A stretch of DNA of 64,000 bases from Pseudomonas fontis (GCF_028656955.1 NZ_JAMDGY010000016.1:1-64000), one strand, 5' to 3'; numbered from the stretch's first letter, positions 34,992 to 42,576 are shown. Numbers and translations are program-made. Notes: generated by a model from the sequence alone, not told the origin.

Positions 34992-35414
34992 TTATTGGGT
35001 TTGGGTGGCGATCCAGGCTGGGATCTCAGGACGTGACGCCCTCTCGGGAAACCCGGCCGATGCCGGCCAGTCTCGCAATGCCTGAAGGTAGTCCAACAGT
35101 TCTCCGAACTGCTTTCCAGTTAACGTGGTCTCACGCGGTGACTCACTCTCGTCCCGGTGACGTTCTCGCAGCCACTTAACACGCTCGATTTCAAAATCGC
35201 GCCATTGCCTGGACTGTGCTGAAAGCTGCTCAACAGATGCAGAAGGTGCATCAATGAGCACTGGATAGCCGTCTTCATCAATTGCTATCTGCTGCCCTGC
35301 ACTCTCACCTTCCAGCAATACATGATGATGTGCCTTAGTGATTTTTACGCCACCGTTTTCGCTATCTGAAAAAGCGAACCTGCCATCTTCATTTACCCAC
35401 TTCGCATACATCAT
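34992..35414 (-). CDS. Tail-fibre assembly chaperone (P2-type module)
   Basis: 140 aa. The C-terminal half (KWLRERHRDE, TTLTGKQF, YLQALRDWPAS, SRPEIPAW) matches the chaperone of the Mu-type module, while the N-terminal half (YAKWVNEDGRFAFSDSENGG) is of a different type. It follows the fibre gene by 22 bases and is low in G+C at its 5' end. Confidence 0.82.
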   Translation of the reverse strand: MMYAKWVNEDGRFAFSDSENGGVKITKAHHHVLLEGESAGQQIAIDEDGYPVLIDAPSASVEQLSAQSRQWRDFEIERVKWLRERHRDESESPRETTLTGKQFGELLDYLQALRDWPASAGFPERASRPEIPAWIATQTQ

Positions 35415-35436
35415 ATTCTTCTCCCTTGAGTTAGCC

Positions 35437-37023
35437 TCACCACCCCAGTGCCCACCAAGGGCAGTGCGAGCTGACCGGCGCCGCTACGCCAGTACTTCCA
35501 CGAACCAACGCACCGATATTCTGAGCAGTGAAGCCGGTCAACGACAGGCCAGAGAACTGGAACATCGTCATCACCGTTCCGCCTGCGGCGGTGTTGTCGT
35601 TGGTTAGAATATTCGCAACCCGTTCTTTGAACTGAATAGGGAACGTGACATTCGCAACATCCGTCGTCGCCGCCGAAATACCCCACTGTTCGATCATGCC
35701 ACCGGGGAGATATCGATACCCTGACGTACCTGACCTAGATACTCGAAACTCGGAAGCCTGGTCCATCCTGACGCTGCGATTCGTGGCAAACCAGGCACTA
35801 ACACCTGTATTCACAAGCGTCACAAAATCACCATTACTCACGGAGAGCGAAGGAACAAACGCCCCATAACCTACGTTGATAATGTCCGTGCTCGCTGCGT
35901 TAATCGAATCCACAGCAAAGTAGCCATGGTCAACAAAAAAACTGACGCTGGCTCCCGCAGGAACTGAACTAGCAGGCGGTAAGGTGACTGCAATCGATCC
36001 GTTACCCGATAGCACCATCAGGTATCCGATATTCGCTTTCGTCAAGACCTTCGCAGGGGCAGTGACAATATCAACCCCTCTGTATGAACCAAGCGCATCC
36101 CCTACAAACTCGGTAGTCGCAACGGATTTGTCGCGATCGAACTGTAGTGGCGTGGGTGCTTTCGGATCCCCCGAAAAAGTGGGCGACACAAGGGTGGCGA
36201 AGCCGTCGGTAATATTGCGAAAGGCCAACATTGTGCTTCCCAGGACAATAGGCGCATCACTCGTCAGTACCCACAGTGTGTCGGCGTTTAATACTCCTTG
36301 CTCGACCACGACAAGCATCCCCGGAGTAATGTCGCCCCCCGTGTCAGCATCCGATGCCCGAACCCATGCTTCAGGCCGCACCAGATAAATGCCATTGTCA
36401 CCACCGGCACTCTGGTGTTTCACTAATACCCGAGCGTCCAATGGAACAGCGATACCATCTATCGTCTGTACCCCCAGAAGATTGATAGGGCCTGTCGTAG
36501 CGACAAGAACCGACTGTTTTATATCCTGCTTGTTAATGGCTGCGTCAATGGAGCCATCCACATACTCCCGCGTCGCCAACACCACCGCCGGGTCAATCTT
36601 CAACTGCACATTCGCAGCGCTGGTCACGATGATGTTCAGCCGCACGATCTGGGTCTTGCCCGTGCCTTGCGTCAGCAGCGGCTTGAAGCTCGGCGCACAA
36701 TTGGCAACCGCGACAAGGTCGCCGGCGGCGTCATACAAGCCGATCTCGCGAATCCACCAGCCGCCGACATCCGGCGGGATCACCTGCTCGGCGATGATCA
36801 TGTTCGGGTTCTTCGGGTCGACCTTTACCTGATTGAGCGGCGCACGGCGGCGCTCGTTGATCAGTTTGGTCTGCTCGCGCAATGGGGTCGGCTCCGTGCC
36901 GTTGGCATCACCAACGCCCATCTGCGCAAAGGTCCACGGCACGCCCAGGGCGTTCGCGTTGGCCTGCTTGGCCTCCCCCACCGCAGTGAGGATGGCAAAA
37001 AACTGGCTGGTCTGGTCTGTCAT
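35437..37023 (-). CDS. Tail fibre of the P2/R-pyocin-type tail
   Basis: 528 aa. The N-terminal ~160 residues are the P2 gpH-type baseplate-binding domain (FFAILTAVGEAKQANANALG, DVGGWWIREIGLYD). The middle has fibre repeats (TFSGDPKAPTPLQFDRDKSV). The C-terminus is gp53-like (YRYLPGGMIEQWG, PIQFKERVANILT). The 3' two thirds are low in G+C (27 of 60 in the line starting at 35881) while the 5' third matches the island, which indicates exchange of the receptor-binding part. Confidence 0.9.
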   Translation of the reverse strand: MTDQTSQFFAILTAVGEAKQANANALGVPWTFAQMGVGDANGTEPTPLREQTKLINERRRAPLNQVKVDPKNPNMIIAEQVIPPDVGGWWIREIGLYDAAGDLVAVANCAPSFKPLLTQGTGKTQIVRLNIIVTSAANVQLKIDPAVVLATREYVDGSIDAAINKQDIKQSVLVATTGPINLLGVQTIDGIAVPLDARVLVKHQSAGGDNGIYLVRPEAWVRASDADTGGDITPGMLVVVEQGVLNADTLWVLTSDAPIVLGSTMLAFRNITDGFATLVSPTFSGDPKAPTPLQFDRDKSVATTEFVGDALGSYRGVDIVTAPAKVLTKANIGYLMVLSGNGSIAVTLPPASSVPAGASVSFFVDHGYFAVDSINAASTDIINVGYGAFVPSLSVSNGDFVTLVNTGVSAWFATNRSVRMDQASEFRVSRSGTSGYRYLPGGMIEQWGISAATTDVANVTFPIQFKERVANILTNDNTAAGGTVMTMFQFSGLSLTGFTAQNIGALVRGSTGVAAPVSSHCPWWALGW

Positions 37024-37625
37024 GAGTAAACGTCCAGGTATTCGATTTGGTGTTCACGGCCCACATGGCCGTACTGGCCGCTGACCTCGATATCGCGCGA
37101 GGCTGGCGGGTAAACGTCGATTTCTTCGCCTTCCTGCAAGCCCATGCCCCAGCGCAGATAGCCGCTGCTGGCAAGCACGATGGCCAGGCCGACAAGTTGC
37201 CGGCTGACCGGCTTGGCGTCGTCGATCAGGGCGGTGAGTTGCTGGTAGGTTTCTTCGCTGATGCCCGACTCGGACACCCCCACCGTCAGGGCAAAGGTGC
37301 CGGGCACACCCTCAGGCAAGGTGTTGAACCACTCGCTGACCTCGATCAAGTAACCGAACGGCTCAACCACCCGGCGCAACGCCCCCAGCGTTCCCTTGTG
37401 TGCATGCACATAGAAGGAGGAACGGATCACCGAACGCTTGATCGCCTCCGGCCAGGTGTCGTCCCAGCGGTCCACCGACCAGGCCCAGGCCAACTGATGC
37501 AGCAGGTGCGCCGGGCAGGTATCGGGGTTGTAGAGGGTGCGCAAGGCGACATCGAGGTCGTCCTGCGCCGCCACCTCGACAGCGCGTTCCAGCCGGGTGC
37601 GGTTGAGCGGGAGCAGGCTGTTCAT
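37020..37625 (-). CDS. P2 gpI-like baseplate protein
   Basis: 201 aa, P2 gpI family (NPDTCPAHLLHQLAWAWSVD, SVIRSSFYVHAHKGTLGALR). It joins the baseplate wedge and the fibre. The ATG at 37625 overlaps the J stop region and follows GGAGG. It overlaps the fibre start by four bases. Confidence 0.92.
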   Translation of the reverse strand: MNSLLPLNRTRLERAVEVAAQDDLDVALRTLYNPDTCPAHLLHQLAWAWSVDRWDDTWPEAIKRSVIRSSFYVHAHKGTLGALRRVVEPFGYLIEVSEWFNTLPEGVPGTFALTVGVSESGISEETYQQLTALIDDAKPVSRQLVGLAIVLASSGYLRWGMGLQEGEEIDVYPPASRDIEVSGQYGHVGREHQIEYLDVYS

Positions 37626-37626
37626 C

Positions 37627-38508
37627 TCAGCCTCCACGCTTCAGGTCGATACCCGTGCACCACGCCGCCTGCGACTTGCCCGGGCGGATATCCACCCAGC
37701 CCGGCAGCTCCACCCGGCTGACGCCGGCAATGTGCAGCTGGGCATCGATGGCCGAACGCGCCACCTCCACGCCCAGGCGCCGTCGCGGGTTGATCCAGGC
37801 CGCCAGGCGGCGCTGGCATTCAGCGAGCGTTGCCTCGTTCTCCGGCCCGGTGCCGCTCATGTGCAGCACCGCATCGATCCGGTAGCGCAGCACCTCGGCG
37901 GCTTGCACGACCAAACGGTCCGCAACCGGACGAATGTCGTCATCGCTGAGGTAGCGGTCTACTTCCGCCAGCAGCGCGGGCGGCGCAACACCCTCGCCCT
38001 CCAGCCCCAGCACCGTGACCACCACGACCGCTGGCAACGGGCTTTCCGCGGTGGCATCGGCCACCTGCCCTGAAGCATTGCGGGCATGCAGGATGTAGCT
38101 GTTGCGCGGCCCCGCCGTGGTCAGGCCTTCATAGACCAGTTGCACTCGCTCGCGCAGGGCATCATCGGCTTCCAGCACTTCGCCAATCGGCGGCACCGCT
38201 GCCGGGTTTGCCGCCTGCACCACCAGGCGCTTGAGCCGCACGTTGGCGGCCAGTTGGTCCAGGTCGGCGCCCTGGGCATACGCCAGCAGCAGCGCCTTGG
38301 CCGCGTCATTGACCCGTGCCCGGTTCAACAGCTTGCGGTAGGCGCCAACCTCCAGCAGCTTGATCACCGGGTCGCTCTCCAGCGCCGCGTTCCAGTTCTC
38401 GCCCAAGTGCGACCGGAAGGTCGCCAGGTCAGCCTGAAAGAGTTCCTCGAAATCGAGATCTTCCAGTACCTGCGGCGCGGGCAGCGCCGATAGGTCCACG
38501 ATACTCAT
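37627..38508 (-). CDS. P2 gpJ-like baseplate wedge protein
   Basis: 293 aa, Baseplate_J family (EDLDFEELFQADLATFRSHL, LLLAYAQGADLDQLAANVRL, ELPGWVDIRPG). It overlaps W by four bases. Confidence 0.93.
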   Translation of the reverse strand: MSIVDLSALPAPQVLEDLDFEELFQADLATFRSHLGENWNAALESDPVIKLLEVGAYRKLLNRARVNDAAKALLLAYAQGADLDQLAANVRLKRLVVQAANPAAVPPIGEVLEADDALRERVQLVYEGLTTAGPRNSYILHARNASGQVADATAESPLPAVVVVTVLGLEGEGVAPPALLAEVDRYLSDDDIRPVADRLVVQAAEVLRYRIDAVLHMSGTGPENEATLAECQRRLAAWINPRRRLGVEVARSAIDAQLHIAGVSRVELPGWVDIRPGKSQAAWCTGIDLKRGG

Positions 38509-38831
38509 GCCGTCACCTCGATTATTCGGCTGTCGCCCAGGTACTGCCCGGTCAGTTGCAGGGTCACCTGCCCGCCGACTACCGCCACCACCCGGACCCG
38601 CTCCAGTTTCAGACGCGGCTCCCAGCGGGCCAGCGAGCGGGCCACCTCGGCTTGTACTGCACTCTTCCAGCCCTCGTTGACCGGCAGATCGACAAAGCGG
38701 CGCAGCGCGCTGCCGTAGTCCGGACGCATGCGCCGGCTACCCAGTGGGGTGCCGAGGATGTCTTCGATGGACTGGCGCAAATGCGCGATGCCCGACAGCG
38801 ACGCGCCGGTATGGCGATCCACTCCGATCAT
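38505..38831 (-). CDS. P2 gpW-like baseplate protein (gp25 family)
   Basis: 108 aa, GPW/gp25 family lysozyme-like wedge protein without catalysis (HLRQSIEDILGTPLGSRRMR, DYGSALRRFVDLPVN). The order V-W-J-I is that of P2 and R2 pyocin. Confidence 0.93.
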   Translation of the reverse strand: MIGVDRHTGASLSGIAHLRQSIEDILGTPLGSRRMRPDYGSALRRFVDLPVNEGWKSAVQAEVARSLARWEPRLKLERVRVVAVVGGQVTLQLTGQYLGDSRIIEVTA

Positions 38832-38901
38832 CGCGTTACTCCTTTGTTGTCATGGCCATGGAAACTCCAGGCATAAAAAAGCACACGCGGGCGGGCTGGG
38901 T

Positions 38902-39462
38902 TCAGTGCTTGTGGTTGGGGGTGTTGCCCCCGGTGTCGATGATCCGGCCGCCACCGTTGATGTCGCCCGAGACCGTCAATGCGCCATTGATCTGCACGTT
39001 GCCGCTGAGGGTGATGTTGGCGGCCTTGGCGTCGATGGCGTTGTCGGTCAGCACGGCGCAGCTGCCGCCTACCTTGATGCTGACCGTGCCACCGGGCAAC
39101 TCGATGCTGTAGCTCCGTGCCTGCCAGTCGTAGACCAGCGAGCCGCCGTCGGCGAAGCGCCAGGCTTCAACGTGATCGCGATTGTCGGGCGGCTCGCCCG
39201 CAAGGCCATAGAGGCCCGGCACGAAGCTGCCTTGCGCCGGCTCGCCGCTGGGGCTGAACAACACGCCCTGCTCGCCCAGGCTCGGGCTGCGCCAGTGCCG
39301 GGCGTTGCCGGCGGCCAGGCTGTGCCAGCGCAGCCAGGCGCTGGTCCAGCCGGCGCCATCGGACACCCGCACCCTGGCGGCGGCCAGGTCGACGCCGACC
39401 ACGCGGCAAGGAATGATCAGCGCCGCGAGCATCCGGTCATGGGCTGCGCTGGCGTAGCTCAT
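38902..39462 (-). CDS. P2 gpV-like baseplate spike
   Basis: 186 aa, gpV family. An OB-fold N-terminal domain, a beta-helix stretch (AANITLSGNVQINGALTVSG) and the terminal NTPNHKH, whose H-x-H motif in P2 spikes binds iron at the membrane-piercing tip. The start at 39462 follows GGAGG and overlaps the upstream stop; the longer reading is a shadow of the upstream gene. Confidence 0.92.
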   Translation of the reverse strand: MSYASAAHDRMLAALIIPCRVVGVDLAAARVRVSDGAGWTSAWLRWHSLAAGNARHWRSPSLGEQGVLFSPSGEPAQGSFVPGLYGLAGEPPDNRDHVEAWRFADGGSLVYDWQARSYSIELPGGTVSIKVGGSCAVLTDNAIDAKAANITLSGNVQINGALTVSGDINGGGRIIDTGGNTPNHKH

Positions 39463-39980
39463 GCCATGTCCTCCGCTGAGCGATAGTCGGCGGCGTGGCC
39501 AGTGCCGGTGTCGGGGCTGAAGCCGTAGACGATTGAGCCCGGGGGCTCGTCTGGCCATGGCCATTGCGGGTCGCCCAGGTACATCAGTTGCTCCCACTGC
39601 ACACGCCATGCGGTAGAGGGGCTGGCCATGGGCACAGGGTCGATGGCGCTGGCCTGAACGTTGCTGGCGCCTTCGACAAACGCCAGCCCCCAGAACTGCT
39701 TGCGCAGCAGCACCGTCAACCGCGCGGCCAACGTGGCGGCTTCAAGTGAGGCCTGGCTGCCCTCGCCTTGTACGACGAGCACGGCCTTGAAGGTTGCCAG
39801 CACACCGCAGCGGCCATCCCCTGGATCGACGCCGGGCTGCATGCCGGTCAGGGCATGAAACACCGCCGGTAGCGCAACGCCAGGCTGTGGCGCACTGAAG
39901 GCCTCGACTGTTTTCAACTCGGGCATGCCGGCGCTCAGGGCCACATCGATGGCCTCACGCAATGCGGTCAGCTCGATCAT
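39459..39980 (-). CDS. PA0615-like R-pyocin cluster protein
   Basis: 173 aa (TALREAIDVALSAGMPELKT, LTVLLRKQFWGLAFVEGASN). No function known. It holds the place of PA0615 in the R2-pyocin cluster, between the holin and gpV, and may be a minor tail protein. It overlaps gpV by four bases. Confidence 0.7.
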   Translation of the reverse strand: MIELTALREAIDVALSAGMPELKTVEAFSAPQPGVALPAVFHALTGMQPGVDPGDGRCGVLATFKAVLVVQGEGSQASLEAATLAARLTVLLRKQFWGLAFVEGASNVQASAIDPVPMASPSTAWRVQWEQLMYLGDPQWPWPDEPPGSIVYGFSPDTGTGHAADYRSAEDMA

Positions 39981-40002
39981 GGTGTTTCTCCTTCATCGGG
40001 GC

Positions 40003-40028
40003 AAAAAAAAGCCCGCTGGCAGGCGGGC
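40003..40028 (-). terminator. Intrinsic terminator before the P2-type tail genes
   Basis: In minus orientation GCCCGC, a six-base loop, GCGGGC, then eight T. It lies 19 bases after the membrane-protein gene and upstream of the first tail gene. Confidence 0.85.
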
Positions 40029-40047
40029 GGGGTGGCGCGGGGAGCGG

Positions 40048-40593
40048 CTAAGCAACGGGCGTTGCCCGGTAACGCTGGCGCCACCCGATCACGGCGCTGC
40101 CTATAAAGCTGGCCAGGGAGACCAGGGCAAAAAAGACTGTTCCCCTGTCATCGCTCTGTTGATTCAGCCTCTGGATACGGGCGTACATCCATTCCTCGTA
40201 CAACACATGACCGTCCAGCGTGACGACCTCACGGACCAAGGACGGATCACCGTGCTCATCAATCGTGATGTAAACCGGCATATGCAACTTGGCACCCGCT
40301 GCCTGGTAGGCGTCCTTGAAGGCATAGGCACCAGAGGTGTGATACAGGCGGCTGCCGGGAAGCGGGAATTTCACGGAGAAGTTGACCATTGAGCGGTCCG
40401 ACTTTTCGCCGCTGGCCGCGACGGAAATCTTCCCCAGGATGGATACCCTGTTGCCTTGACCCGGTTCAATGGGGTCGTTCCTCAACGCGACAAGCAACAA
40501 GGTCAGGGCCGCGAAAAAAACACCGAGGATCCAGAGCAAGCGAACCTGTTGCGCTGCAGTCAACAACCTGAACTGCTTGAACCAGCCGATCAT
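40048..40593 (-). CDS. Membrane protein of unknown function inserted after the holin
   Basis: 181 aa with one membrane helix near each end (VRLLWILGVFFAALTLLLVA around residues 17-38 and FFALVSLASFIGSAVIGW around 150-170). The ~100-residue middle part (VNFSVKFPLPGSRLYHTSGA) would lie on one side of the membrane, probably the periplasm. R2-pyocin clusters have no gene here. A terminator directly follows it. Not recognised; it could be an accessory or protective gene. Confidence 0.55.
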   Translation of the reverse strand: MIGWFKQFRLLTAAQQVRLLWILGVFFAALTLLLVALRNDPIEPGQGNRVSILGKISVAASGEKSDRSMVNFSVKFPLPGSRLYHTSGAYAFKDAYQAAGAKLHMPVYITIDEHGDPSLVREVVTLDGHVLYEEWMYARIQRLNQQSDDRGTVFFALVSLASFIGSAVIGWRQRYRATPVA

Positions 40594-40679
40594 GGGCCAT
40601 CCCGTCCGTAGGAAAAGGCCGCCACCCTAGCATGACGCCGCCTCCACGCTCGGAGCGGCACAGGGCAATCATGGTTACT

Positions 40680-41012
40680 TCATTTTTCCGAGTTCGGCTC
40701 CACCACACCCAGGCGCTTGGCCGCCCAGCGCTCATACAGCCCGATGGCCACGTCCGCCCCGGCCATCGCCGTCAGGCAGCCAAAAGCACTGGCCGTCCAG
40801 ATCGACATGCCGCTGGCATACAGCAGCATCACCGTCGAGACGCCGCAGATCATGCAGGCCCCCGAGCGCAATACCAGCCGCCTGAACAGCCCCCAGCCCC
40901 TGGCACCTGCCTTGTCTGCCCGCCACATCTCGCCGGATACGCCGCCCAGCAACGCCAGGGCGATTACCAGCCAGACCGGCATTTCCAGCAACGTCTGTTG
41001 CTCGTTCGTCAT
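40680..41012 (-). CDS. Phage-type holin
   Basis: 110 aa with three hydrophobic stretches (PVWLVIALALLGGVSG, GACMICGVSTVMLLYASG, ASAFGCLTAMAGADVAIG) and a short charged tail, as in the holin at the head of R-pyocin clusters. It would let the GH19 endolysin at the far end of the island reach the wall. AAGGAG precedes the ATG. Confidence 0.82.
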   Translation of the reverse strand: MTNEQQTLLEMPVWLVIALALLGGVSGEMWRADKAGARGWGLFRRLVLRSGACMICGVSTVMLLYASGMSIWTASAFGCLTAMAGADVAIGLYERWAAKRLGVVEPNSEK

Positions 41013-41095
41013 GCTCCTGTCTCCTTGTCAGTCCCGCACAGCGCTCGGCTGGCGGGAGTTGTCCTTCGGTTTAAAAGCCGATCACTCGGCATTCC

Positions 41096-41120
41096 AAAAA
41101 GCCCGGTCGCCCAGGCTTTT
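41096..41120. terminator. Intrinsic terminator in the tail-operon leader
   Basis: The palindrome AAAAAGCCCGG-TCGC-CCAGGCTTTT can terminate in both directions. It lies about 200 bases downstream of the proposed promoter and 84 bases before the holin start. Confidence 0.75.
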
Positions 41121-41328
41121 CAGTAATGCGTTGTCGAGTCGCCGGCCACGACTGGTGCGCCGCGCGACTCCGCTTCAAATTGTTCCTCCGACCGCGGCCG
41201 CCTGCCCGCCGGATAACTGCTTCTGGTGCTTTACGCTGCACACCCGGGCCAGTTGCCAACCCTCTGAACAGTTGAGGCCTGTTCATCGCTGCCTGTTTCG
41301 CTACCGGTGTTCGACCGGCTTGAGACAG

Positions 41329-41357
41329 AGGTTATGCATTGATGCATATGCAGTCAA
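41329..41357 (-). promoter_or_regulatory. Candidate sigma-70 promoter of the tailocin operon
   Basis: On the minus strand TTGACT (41357-41352) is 17 bases from TAACCT (41334-41329). The -35 box is good and the -10 box weak. It is overlapped by ATGCAT palindromes, as expected for a repressed promoter. Confidence 0.5.
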
Positions 41358-41402
41358 TGCATTTGTGGAAATTAAAATGCATTTAATTTTGCGTATATGC
41401 AT
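41334..41402. promoter_or_regulatory. ATGCAT operator array
   Basis: ATGCAT occurs at 41334, 41342, 41357, 41377 and 41397. The last three are exactly 20 bases apart, two turns of the helix. Likely binding sites of the adjacent S24 repressor. Confidence 0.55.
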
Positions 41403-41446
41403 TAAGGCCTTGCCGTGCATGGGCTTGAGTGGGTTTTCTGCAGGCG

Positions 41447-41471
41447 AAAAAAAACCCGCCTGGGCGGGTTT
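41447..41471 (-). terminator. Terminator of the repressor gene
   Basis: In minus orientation AAACCCGCC pairs with GGCGGGTTT, followed by a run of T. It lies 19 bases after the repressor stop and insulates the tail operon from repressor transcription. Confidence 0.85.
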
Positions 41472-41489
41472 CTTGGAGATCAGAGGGGC

Positions 41490-42236
41490 TTAGCGGGCGT
41501 ACATGCCCCACCAGAACACATGACCGAGGATGCTGATCTGCTCCTCTTGCATCTGCTGGAAGGTGTAGTCCTCATCCGGGTGTTCATCGCGGTTGAAGCT
41601 GCGCAGACGAATGCCGGTGGGCAGGCGGTAAAGCTGTTTAACCCGCAGCTGGCCGTTGTGGTTGATGGCGTAGAGGTCGCCATCGACGATATCGCCGATG
41701 CCGCTCTTGCCGGCATTCACGCCGACCGTGGCGCCATCGCGTAGGACCGGCAACATGCTGTTGCCGCGCACAGTCACGCATTTGGCCTGGTCGAACTGCA
41801 CGCCGTTGTGCCGCAGGCTGCGCTTGCCGAAGCGCAGGCTGGCCTTCTCGCTTTCTTCGATGACGAATCGTCCTGATCCTGCTGCCAACTCGACCTCACG
41901 GAGAAACGGAATGGACACCTCGTCTTCCTCGACGGGGGTGTCGTCATCCCACAAACTGATATCACGCAGCTCTGCATGCTTGAGCCCGCTGCCCAGCTCA
42001 CGGCCGGTGTCGCCGATATCGGCGCGGCCACGCAGCTGGTCGGTGCTCACGCCGAAGTATTCGGCGATCTTCGAGACGTGTTTGTCCGAAGGATCGACGA
42101 TCTTCCCGCTGAGGATCCGCGACAGGGTGGATTGAGGCACGCCGGTACGCCGGTGAAGCTCCGTGGGGGAGATCCCGTGGCGATCGAGCAGCGCTCTTAA
42201 GACGGTAGCTACGTTGCGTTTTTGCATAACGTGCAT
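41490..42236 (-). CDS. XRE/S24-type self-cleaving repressor (PrtR/CI-like)
   Basis: 248 aa. N-terminal helix-turn-helix (SPTELHRRTGVPQSTLSRIL) and C-terminal S24 peptidase. The cleavage site is the Ala-Gly of VELAAGSGRF, the catalytic Ser is in GNSMLPVLRDG and the catalytic Lys in LRVKQLYRLP. RecA filaments would provoke self-cleavage and induce the island, as for PrtR in pyocin control. No prtN-like activator gene is present. Start 42236 or the ATG three codons later; neither has a clear ribosome site. Confidence 0.9.
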   Translation of the reverse strand: MHVMQKRNVATVLRALLDRHGISPTELHRRTGVPQSTLSRILSGKIVDPSDKHVSKIAEYFGVSTDQLRGRADIGDTGRELGSGLKHAELRDISLWDDDTPVEEDEVSIPFLREVELAAGSGRFVIEESEKASLRFGKRSLRHNGVQFDQAKCVTVRGNSMLPVLRDGATVGVNAGKSGIGDIVDGDLYAINHNGQLRVKQLYRLPTGIRLRSFNRDEHPDEDYTFQQMQEEQISILGHVFWWGMYAR

Positions 42237-42264
42237 ATTGCCGGGCGTTTGCGCCAAATGCAAA
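42223..42264. promoter_or_regulatory. Operator-like repeats at the repressor start
   Basis: TGCATAACGTGCA around the start codon and the inverted repeat TTTGC-N7-GCAAA (42248-42264) share the TGCA core of the tail-operon array. They suggest autoregulation. Confidence 0.45.
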
Positions 42265-42334
42265 CACTGGAGTGCGCAAATGCAGCGGTCGTTGCACTGG
42301 ATTGGCTGGGAGTAACTGTCTTGCACAACTATTT

Positions 42335-42428
42335 GTAGCCGCTGCCGACAGGCTGCGCTGGAGCCCGTGAGGGCTCCCAAAGGCGGCGCCTGCCATGCAG
42401 GCGAGCGCAGCCTGACGGCAGCGGCTAC
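42335..42428. repeat. Large nested palindromic repeat upstream of mutS
   Basis: 25-base arms (GTAGCCGCTGCCG and on to 42359; 42404-42428) match with one mismatch. Between them are two inner hairpins, GGAGCCC-GTGA-GGGCTCC at 42360-42377 and GCCTGC-CAT-GCAGGC near 42388-42402. The whole would fold like a cloverleaf. The rest of the 340-base gap 42237-42576 holds the operator repeats and the mutS leader. Confidence 0.8.
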
Positions 42429-42576
42429 CTCATGGACCTGGCCCGGTTACGCCTACATATATAAAGAAGAGACAAAAGGTCGCGACCAAGGCTTTGCACG
42501 CGGCAGCCCAGGCAAAATCCCTGTACCATTGCGCGCTTGCCTTTGGTCTAAACGACTCGCGAGCCACGTTTCTGCA

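Larger units (their letters stand above)
41013..41489. other. Leader and promoter region of the tailocin operon
   Basis: 477 bases without a firm gene. From right to left it holds the repressor terminator (41447-41471), five ATGCAT motifs (41334-41402), the candidate promoter (41329-41357), an unassigned ~200-base leader, and the leader terminator (41096-41120). A weak 35-codon frame with GGAGGA before a TTG start runs through the leader terminator; I do not call it as a gene. Confidence 0.6.

Noticed and set aside
41071..41286. 71-codon or 35-codon leader frame in the tailocin leader
   Set aside because: The 35-codon version has GGAGGA before a TTG start but runs through a terminator and has no homology that I recognise. 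Kept only as a remark in the leader description.
14490..42236. Intact temperate prophage
   Set aside because: No integrase, excisionase, replication, terminase, portal or capsid gene, and no attachment-site repeats found. Two tail sets plus lysis fit a tailocin island.
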